A stretch of 64,000 nt of DNA, from the NCBI RefSeq assembly GCF_003589745.1, contig NZ_CP032364.1, positions 2,356,001 through 2,420,000 on the forward strand. Reading direction: 5' to 3'. This DNA is from Lachnoanaerobaculum umeaense. Its GTDB lineage: Bacteria > Bacillota > Clostridia > Lachnospirales > Lachnospiraceae. Both the position numbers and the translations under genes were made by a program. Within the stretch, counting starts at the first letter, position 1. Each line of letters begins with the position of its first letter. Below are positions 53,971 to 62,200 of this stretch, one piece after another. The notes beneath the pieces were generated by a model. That model was not told where the DNA came from, searched no databases, and saw only the letters and a program-made list of their open reading frames with translations.

Positions 53971-55908
53971 TCAATCTATTGTATTGCAATAATACATAGG
54001 ATATGATGAATAAATTTGGTTTCTTATGTATTCCCATCCAGCTCCCATAGCCACCTGCTCATTTTCTGAATCTATATATTTTCTAGGATATTTCCCCGGT
54101 AATTTACTATCCCAGTCTTTATTCCAATTTCTTAGCCATCCTGAATTTTTCTGCCAAAACATCTCACATTCTCTTTCTCTAATTATCGTAGTATCATACC
54201 AAGTTAAATGTATCTCGTAATCTTTAGGTGTTAAAAAACCATTTTCTTTCGCAGCATTCGATTTTTCAATATCTGTAGCATACATAAAATTTGGATCTAT
54301 AATATCATTCCATGCATATGTCATCATATATGTTATGTCACCTTTCTTACTTTTGCTAATATTACCTGATATTTTGAAGCCACCTACTTTTTCATTGGTT
54401 CCATGTAAAAACTGATAACCCACTGCATTTTCACCATTTTCAATCACCATATGTGGTATTTCAAGTGTTACATCTATGCTACCACCCGGCTTAACTTTGT
54501 TACCTATTGGAATAACTAGATCACCCACTTTGCCGGTCAGTATTGGATTTTTCATCATATATTGTCCCCAGGGTCCATTTTCACCTGTATACATTGTTGG
54601 AAATTCCACAATATCCTTTCCTGTTCCCACCATCCAATGTTTGCCTATCATTAAGCCAAATATATCTTTTTCTTTTCCAAAATAATCACCAACAGTACTT
54701 CTAAAATCAAACCCGGTTTTATCAACATATATCAGAGGGTTAGAAACACAATAAGTATACAAGTTAATGGACTCCGGACTTTGAAATTTTATAAACCAAT
54801 CTTTGTCCTCTCCTGCAAACCTGCCAACTCCTGCCACATACTCTCTCGCCTGGGCAAAGTAGGTATCAGCTACCTTATCATATCTGTAGCCTGTATAACC
54901 GAATGGCTGTATCTGTCCCTGTGTACAATATGTATCTTCTCCAAACTCATCATAACCATATACAGCTTGGCTTTCTCCTCCCTGCTCAAGAAGGCGAATT
55001 GTACTTCCCAGCTCATCCTGTAGATAGGTAAACTCTTTTTCCCCTTCTTCCATATATGCAACATTAAAGTCCCATATATAGCTTTGTATTGCCTGACTGC
55101 CTCTTTTTCCGGTTTTATTTTGCAAAAGGTTGTGATATGCCTTTGTTCTGTCCAGTATATAGCTTTCTTCATATGACGGTGTCAGCTCTGACAAGTTTTC
55201 TTCCATGATGGTCTTAAGCCCATCTTCTCCATAGCCTATCTGTTTTTCATATTCTTTAAAACCTATCCTGTTTCCAAGCCCGTCATAGCTGTAGCTTCTT
55301 GCTTTTCCCACATTTGAGTAACTTAAACCAAGCCTACCTGTAGTGTCGTATTCGTAGGCTCTTACTCTCTTCCCTCTATCTGTTATTCCGATAAGATTTC
55401 CTCTTTTATCGTATTCGTATGTCTTATTTCCCTGCAATCCTCCCTCTTCTATAAGTCTGTCAAGTGCATCATAAGTATATCTTATCTCTAAATCATTAGA
55501 CCTTTTTAGTGATTCCCTGTTTCCATAGGCATCGTAAGTATACTTACTTGCAAGTCTGTCTCCTCTTTTTACTTCTATAAGTCTGCTTAGGGCATCATAA
55601 CTGTAATAAAAGGTAGCTGAATCATTCCATAGTTTATGTATTATCTTTTCTTTATTATCATTTTCCTTTATTCCCTTCGAGTTTACATCCCTATGTCTTA
55701 CAATCATCCACCTTCTTGCATTTTGATCACAATTATTCGTTAATAATTTATAATCATTTTCATCAAATCCTATTCCATTTGTTTTTAAGATAGTCTCCCT
55801 TGCGGCATCTGCTGTTACTTTTCCGGATTCATCTATTATTGGAGAATATATTGCTCTATTGTACCCACTTTCAATTTCTTTATTTTTTGGAAAGTAATTC
55901 TTCAACAT
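53971..55908 (-). CDS. Displaced Rhs cassette C: chimeric ORF, toxin A scrap + RHS + toxin tip C
   Basis: A 645-codon open frame. Residues 1-70 (GYNRAIYSPIIDESGKVTAD ... LTNNCDQNARRWM) are the 3' half of a toxin A-type tip. The frame then jumps into RHS repeats (IVRHRDVN), the RHS core (to about residue 395) and a unique tip of about 245 residues: DYFGKEKDIFGLMIGKHWMVG, GDITYMMTYAWNDIIDPNFMY and EVHLTWYD-like DYEIHLTWYDTTI. Without an Rhs N-terminus it should not be exported. The tip family is unknown. It is the only displaced tip that remains fully open. Confidence 0.75.
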   Translation of the reverse strand: MLKNYFPKNKEIESGYNRAIYSPIIDESGKVTADAARETILKTNGIGFDENDYKLLTNNCDQNARRWMIVRHRDVNSKGIKENDNKEKIIHKLWNDSATFYYSYDALSRLIEVKRGDRLASKYTYDAYGNRESLKRSNDLEIRYTYDALDRLIEEGGLQGNKTYEYDKRGNLIGITDRGKRVRAYEYDTTGRLGLSYSNVGKARSYSYDGLGNRIGFKEYEKQIGYGEDGLKTIMEENLSELTPSYEESYILDRTKAYHNLLQNKTGKRGSQAIQSYIWDFNVAYMEEGEKEFTYLQDELGSTIRLLEQGGESQAVYGYDEFGEDTYCTQGQIQPFGYTGYRYDKVADTYFAQAREYVAGVGRFAGEDKDWFIKFQSPESINLYTYCVSNPLIYVDKTGFDFRSTVGDYFGKEKDIFGLMIGKHWMVGTGKDIVEFPTMYTGENGPWGQYMMKNPILTGKVGDLVIPIGNKVKPGGSIDVTLEIPHMVIENGENAVGYQFLHGTNEKVGGFKISGNISKSKKGDITYMMTYAWNDIIDPNFMYATDIEKSNAAKENGFLTPKDYEIHLTWYDTTIIRERECEMFWQKNSGWLRNWNKDWDSKLPGKYPRKYIDSENEQVAMGAGWEYIRNQIYSSYPMYYCNTID

Positions 55909-55927
55909 TTATTTATCATGGTATGCC

Positions 55928-56422
55928 TTATTCAAAATCATATTTATTAAGAAAGCCTGACGGGTACATACACTCCGGTAAAATAATTTTTTCTCGTTTT
56001 ATAGGATATATAGGGTACCAATCTATTAATTTATACGCTTCAAAATATTCACCGCCCTCCTCCCAGTATTTACCTCCTTCTATTTTTTTTACAATACACA
56101 AATAAGTATTATCATATTCTGAAAGTGGCATTTCTATTATTGGCTTATCATCTTTCTCAAGCCAAATATCACAGATATTTTCTTTATCATAAAAACTATT
56201 ACTATCTCCTACAATTTTCCAACTTGCACCTGTTGCATAAAATGTTCTTTTAATTAATATAGCATTCTCATACTTGTAAAAATCTGCTTCCATTTTTGCA
56301 TATTTAACAGGTATCCAAGCAGGAATGAGATAAATTATTATGATTACAATTACTAATAAAAATAGTACAATCAAACCTCTAATCACTCTTATTAATCCTT
56401 TTTTTAATAAATTTCCTTCCAT
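55928..56422 (-). CDS. Immunity-like membrane-anchored protein following toxin tip B
   Basis: 164 residues: a basic start, one membrane segment (VIRGLIVLFLLVIVIIIIYLIP), then an extracytoplasmic domain (MEADFYKYENAILIKRTFYATGASWKIVGDS ... PLSEYDNTYLCIVKKIEGG ... PECMYPSGFLNKYDFE). It follows the decayed tip B by 22 bases. The reading frame is intact although the toxin frame has two lesions. No family recognised; role inferred. Confidence 0.6.
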   Translation of the reverse strand: MEGNLLKKGLIRVIRGLIVLFLLVIVIIIIYLIPAWIPVKYAKMEADFYKYENAILIKRTFYATGASWKIVGDSNSFYDKENICDIWLEKDDKPIIEMPLSEYDNTYLCIVKKIEGGKYWEEGGEYFEAYKLIDWYPIYPIKREKIILPECMYPSGFLNKYDFE

Positions 56423-56444
56423 TAATATAATATTCCTTTTTTAT

Positions 56445-57720
56445 TTATTCAGAACAATTTGTCATAAATAAAACCCTCTCAGCACCATCACTTCCCTCTG
56501 GGAATTTGGTATTCCCTCCAAAAATATCTACACCTAATCCTCGTGATATTTTTTTTAGTAAACTATTATCAGATACATTTCGGTATAAAGTTTTACCATT
56601 AAAAGCATAAGTTAATCCACCTACTCTGTTAGCCCAAAATTGAGCAAAACTATCTTTTCCTGCTGTTCCGGTATTACAAGAATAAAAATTAGTTTTAGGT
56701 GTATTAAAAGCTCCACTATTAATGCCGACTATATCATTTATTGTTAAATTTAGTGATTTATTGTAATTTTCATCCTCATAATTATACCCTAAAGATACGA
56801 TTCCTCAGTCTCTTACAAATCCATGAGAAAATACACTAACTTCAGTAATCAAATCTTCATTTCTTGGATATTTTATGTCGTTAGCTCTTATAGCATTGCT
56901 TAGATCAGCAATTCTAGGCAGTTCTTTTGGGGTAGTCTTATTATTAATATAATTTATTAAATCCGATTTGTTGTTAATAAAATATAAATTTACATTTTCC
57001 GAGCTTGCTACTCTTTGAATTGCATTTATATCCCCATTTGTCCAACCTGCATTTGATACAAGCCATGTTATATCTTTCGCACCTTCCTTTTTCCATTCAG
57101 TTATCTGAGCGATTGCGGGATCAATAAATTCATAGTAATATTTACCTTTTTTTGTTTCTCGGCACTATATACTCCGCCTGATACCAAAAGCCTTTCTTTT
57201 CCATTCAAATCAATGTATATCAAAGAATTATTTCCACAATAGTTGTACGAATTCAAGCTAAACGGATGCTCTATGTTTCCCTTTATCCAATCCTCCCCGG
57301 CAAACCTTCCAACTCCCGGCACATACTCTCTTGCCTGTGCAAAGTAGGTATCGGCTACCTTATCATATCTATAGCCTGTATAACCGAATGGCTGCAAACG
57401 TCCCTGTGTGTTATAAGCATCTTCTCCAAACTCATCATAACCATATACAGCTTGACTTTCTCCTCCCTGCTCAAGAAGGCGAATTGTACTTCCCAGCTCA
57501 TCCTGTAGATAGGTAAACTCTTTTTCCCCTTCTTCCACATATGCAACATTAAAGTCCCAAACATAGCTTTGTATTGCCTGACTGCCTCTTTTTATGGTTT
57601 TATTTTGCAAAAGGTTGTGATATGCCTTTGTTCTGTCAAGTATATAGCTTTCTTCATATGACGGTGTCAGTTCTGACAAGTTTTCTTCCAAGATAATCTT
57701 AAGCCCGTCTTCTCCATAGC
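56445..57720 (-). pseudogene. Displaced Rhs cassette B: RHS core plus decayed toxin tip
   Basis: RHS core GYGEDGLKIILEENLSEL to SLNSYNYCGNNSLIYIDLNGKERLLVSGG, then a frameshift at an A7 run near 57156. The tip continues in the next frame: EFIDPAIAQITEWKKEGAKDI, VNLYFINNKSDLINYI, SVFSHGFVRD, TGA at 56805-56807, GIVSLGYNYEDENYN, FYSCNTGTAGKDSFAQFWANRVGG, ending FMTNCSE at 56445. The SHG and SCNTG blocks resemble the His/Cys dyad of caspase-like or C80-like folds. Two lesions silence it. Confidence 0.7.
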
Positions 57721-58123
57721 CTATCTTCCATCTTTGAAATAATTTTATAGATTTCTTCCTTTAGCTGTACATCACTAAGTTCTAAAACCGCCGGTACTGC
57801 ATTATTTCTTACACGGTTTAATGCACCTGTATAAACCGCACTGTAACTTTCGGCCTGATTTTTGATTATCTTTACTCCTGCACAGGCTGCCAAACTTCCC
57901 ATAAGTTTTAGCATAAGCTTATCTTTTTCACTTGGCACTCCTGCCATGACAGGCATTGCACCAAGCATCATTGGAAGCAGTCTTTCAAAGTACTTTGACA
58001 TATCCTTATAAGGCTCTTTTAATTCTTCATATGTCTTTGATTTTTTCCCTTAAACAATACTTTATCAGCTGATATATTTACATCACTTTTTAACTTTATG
58101 GAACTTCCCTTTACTCTCTTCAT
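57699..58123 (-). pseudogene. MKRVKG-type element fused to RHS code
   Basis: It starts at 58123 with an AAAGGAG site: MKRVKGSSIKLKSDVNISADKVLFKGK, then a frame change at an A run near 58050, then PYKDMSKYFERLLPMMLGAMPVMAG ... SAVYTGALNRVRNNAVPAVLELSDV ... KISKMED-like, and joins the RHS region GYGEDGLK out of frame. A second, worn copy lies at 42666-42840. The first 30 residues recall a short beta-helix (VgrG/gpV-like) tail. It may be the 5' part of another secretion-linked gene of this locus. Not assigned. Confidence 0.5.
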
Positions 58124-58174
58124 TAAACACTCCTTTTATTTACTATATCAAGAAAATTTTTATTTACCTTCCAA

Positions 58175-59188
58175 CTACCAATCAATACCGTAAAACATAT
58201 CACCATTTTCCCACTTATCCAATCGTATTTTATTTCCTGTCTTGATATCTACTATGTAAAAAATCAATCTATATCCATCTGTCCAAAAAAAAGGAATATC
58301 TCCTACTGCATAAAATATATATCTCTCATCCGGTGAAAACTTAATATATACAACATCCTGCCATAATAAATGCTGACTGTTAACATAGTTCCTATTCTTT
58401 GTATCAAGATCGTAAATATATATATTGGGTTCCTCATAATAGGAAAGCCTATTTATATCATTAGATATATCCATGTTCCCGGTTGAACTGCTGAAACTCT
58501 TTCTTGAAGTAATTAATAATTCTTCTTTTCCAAATGTTTCTAAATTATTTTTATTAATATATAGTCTATCAATCTTTTGACTATAAACTTCATATCGTGA
58601 TTCTAAAAATAGTATGTCTTTATCGTCTTTTTCTTTAATATGATAACTATAATTTCCATGCTCAGATTTATATAACACACTCATTTTACAAACATTATTT
58701 TGTTTGTTAGCATAACAAATTATATCATTTGTATTTTCCCAAAAAAATGTATATCCGTCTTTATAAAATTGTGGCATATGTATATTGGAAATTCCAGGCA
58801 TATTGTATTTAATCTCATCTAATCCTATTTCTTTAGCACATTTATTTAATTCTTCTAAATCTATAATCGGCTTGAATGTATAGTGTTTCATATCCAACTC
58901 CGCCAATCCTTGAAACTTGTCTTCCCATACCACTCCAACAATCTTTTCATAATCATTACTATAAGATAAATCTTGAAAAGCATAATCCGAAATTTTTTCA
59001 GCTTTTCCGGTCTGTATATCATATTTAAAAGTGCCTTTATCTCCATCTTTAAATCGTGCTGAAAACACTATAGATGGCTGTTTTATTATTTCTTTTATAA
59101 TCTTATAGTTGATATATATCTTGTATAGACAAACTACACATATTATGAACATAATAAAAAGAAATAATTTCATTATTCTTTTCTTCAT
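58175..59188 (-). CDS. Candidate immunity protein of the live Rhs toxin A
   Basis: 337 residues: an N-terminal membrane anchor (MKLFLFIMFIICVVCLYKIYI) and a large extracytoplasmic domain of propeller-like repeats (GDKGTFKYDIQTGKAEKISDYAFQDLSYSNDYEKI; NIYIYDLDTKNRNYVN; IKFSPDERYIFYAVGDIPFFW), ending NGDMFYGIDW. It starts 12 bases after the stop of the live rhs gene, the canonical immunity position, and its paralog at 47581 follows the second copy of the same tip. The immunity role is inferred from this paired duplication. Confidence 0.75.
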   Translation of the reverse strand: MKKRIMKLFLFIMFIICVVCLYKIYINYKIIKEIIKQPSIVFSARFKDGDKGTFKYDIQTGKAEKISDYAFQDLSYSNDYEKIVGVVWEDKFQGLAELDMKHYTFKPIIDLEELNKCAKEIGLDEIKYNMPGISNIHMPQFYKDGYTFFWENTNDIICYANKQNNVCKMSVLYKSEHGNYSYHIKEKDDKDILFLESRYEVYSQKIDRLYINKNNLETFGKEELLITSRKSFSSSTGNMDISNDINRLSYYEEPNIYIYDLDTKNRNYVNSQHLLWQDVVYIKFSPDERYIFYAVGDIPFFWTDGYRLIFYIVDIKTGNKIRLDKWENGDMFYGIDW

Positions 59189-59200
59189 AAATACTCCATC

Positions 59201-62200
59201 TTAATCTACTGTAGTACAGTTTTTGCTCTTATGAATCTCATCCCAAATTTCTTTTAAATCTCCATATTTTACATTTGCATAGTAATCTCCCCATTTATCT
59301 ATTTCATCTACCATGTGCTTGTATATATTATTTGGTGCTATATGTCCCCCTGTTTCTATTGGTATACCTCCTGCTTGCATCCATGTCCTTGCATTCATAT
59401 CACAATTATTTAATAACACATGATAGTCCTTTTCATCACGTCCTATTCCATTAATATCTAAAATGGTATCCTTTGCTGACTGAGCCATTGCCTTGCCGGA
59501 TTCGTTATTTATAGGGAAATATATTGCTCTATTATAATTATCTTCTCTGATTTCCTCTGTAGTAACTGTGTAAAAGGTATATTTATCTTTTTTCTCTTTT
59601 AATACACTTCCCACATCTATCCCATATGCATAATTTACATTTGCATTATTATATCCCCACAATACTGCTGTAAATTTATTGCTATTATCTCCTACATAGC
59701 TGTATAAATCCCCTGTATCATCACTTCTAAGCAACATCATTGCTGCATGTCCAAATCCATTAGCACCTGATTCGATATTTAAATAAAATACTCCTACATA
59801 TGGAGCCCCATTTTTATTTTGTAGAACATCATTTTCTGCATATTCTCTTGGTGTCTTTGCATTTGATGGATTGGCCAAAGGAGCTATTGGAGCTCTGGGT
59901 TTATAATTTATTACTCCCAGAGGTTTTCTATGGCGTTCAGCATTTGACGGATTAGCCAATGGAACTCTAGGCTTCTTTCCATCATAATCCACCAATCCAA
60001 ACGGATTCTCAAAACAATACCCATACTGATTCAGGCTAAATGGCTGCTCTATACTTCCCTTTATCCAATCCTCTCCTGCAAATCTGCCCACTCCCGGCAT
60101 ATACTCTCTCGCCTGTGCAAAGTAGGTATCAGCTACATTATCATATCTGTAACCTGTATAGCCGAATGGCTGTATCTGTCCCTGTGTGTTATAAGCATCT
60201 TCTCCAAACTCATCATAACCATATACAGCTTGACTTTCTCCTCCCTGTTCAATAAGGCGAATTGTACTTCCAAGCTCATCCTGTAGATAGGTAAACTCTT
60301 TTTCACCTTCTTCCATATATGCAACATTAAAGTCCCATATGTAGCTTTGTATTGCCTGACTACCTCTTTTTATGGTTTTATTTTGCAAAAGGTTGTGATA
60401 TGCCTTTGTTCTGTCAAGTATATAGCTTTCTTCATATGACGGTGTCAATTCTGACAAGTTTTCTTCCAGGATGCTCTTAAGCCCGTCTTCTCCATAGCCT
60501 ATCTGTTTTTCATATTCTTTAAAACCTATCCTGTTTCCTAAACCGTCATAGCTGTAGCTTCTTGCTTTTCCTGATTTCGAGTAACTTAAACCAAGCCTAC
60601 CTGTGATGTCGTATTCGTAGGCTCTTACTCTCTTCCCTCTATCTGTTATTCCGATAAGATTTCCTCTTTTATCGTATTCGTATGTCTTATTTCCCTGTAA
60701 TCCTCCCTCTTTTATAAGTCTGTCCAAGGCGTCATAAGTATATCTTATCTCTAAATCATTACCACTTTTTAGTGATTCCCTGTTTCCATAGGCATCATAG
60801 GTATACTTACTTACAAGTCTGTCTCCTCTTTTTACTTCTATAAGTCTGCTTAGGGCATCATAACTGTAATAAAAGGTGGATGAATCATCCCATAGTTTAT
60901 GTATTATCTTTTCTTTATTATCATTTTCCTTTATTCCATTCGGGTTTACATCCCTATGTCTTACGATCTTTGTTTTATTCCCTAAAAGGTCATAATCATA
61001 GGCATACTCTTCAAGCTTTACATTATTCTTTAAATGACAAAGACCGCTTAAGAGTCCTCTTTCATTATATTCGTAGATACTGCTTACTTCATCAGACATA
61101 CCTTTTTTGATAAGTCTTCCTTCTTTGTCATAAGTGTAATCCACTCTTTTATTTCCTGATGTAAGGCTTGTCAGTCTTAAATATTTATCGTATTCATATG
61201 ATACACTACTTCCGTCAGGATATTCTGTCTTTAATCTCTCACCATACTTTCCGTATCTATAGCTGACTTCTTCACCGTTATAATCCACTACCTTTGTGGT
61301 TCTGCCAAACTTATCACCTTCTATATTTATAGTACCGAGTGCATCCTTCACTTGACTTAACTGTCTTAAGCTGTTGTAGGTGTACTCTACACTTTTTCCG
61401 TCATTGTATATAATACTTTTGATATCTCCGGATTCCGTGTAGGAATAGGCGGTATTATAACCTTCTCTGTCTTTCTTTTCTGTCACTCTTCCTAAAAGAT
61501 CATATGAAAATGTCTCTTCATATCCAAGTGCATTTATAACAGACACTATATTTCCCATAAGATCTCTTTTGTATCTTGTAACCCTTGGGATACTTACTGC
61601 ATCTATAGGTTCTTTTAGGGAAGTATTTGCCGATTCAACACCTGATATAAGTTCTTTATCACCTTCATGTCTATATACGGTAATTAACCTGCCCACCTTA
61701 TCATAATTGTATTCCGTTCTGTTTCCCATGGCATCTATTACTGATATCAGTTTTCCTCCAAGAGAATAATTGTATTTTGTCATATGTCCCATGGCATCCG
61801 TTTCTTTTATTACATTTCCCATGGCATCATATTCAAAGCTTTGTTTTTGTGAAAAGTTATTCTTTGCCTCTATAAGTCTGTTCAGCTTGTCATAAGTAAA
61901 TAAAACATAATCTCCCTTTTCATTCTCCCTTTTTACTACATTCAAATTTTTATCATATGTGAATATTTCATATCTTTTATCAGGGTATGTTTTTCTTTGT
62001 AGAAGACCACCTTTATAGTAATCGTATAGAGTTTCAAATTCCCCTGACTTTATCTTTTTTATTTTTCCAAGTTCATTGTATTCATATTCTCTTGTGAAAC
62101 CGTACACATCTGTTTCAAGTATTATCCTTCCCAAAATATCATACTTTATTTTATGTGTTCCAAGATTATTTGTTATATTCAGGCTATGTTTTCCATACTC

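Noticed and set aside
56805..56807. In-frame TGA in toxin tip B as selenocysteine
   Set aside because: No SECIS-like hairpin is evident just downstream, the frame has an additional frameshift, and the TGA fits a decayed TGG.
49410..60480. Regularly recurring blocks considered as a CRISPR or tandem satellite
   Set aside because: The repeats are long coding RHS-core segments at irregular spacing with large coding sequence between them, unlike CRISPR.
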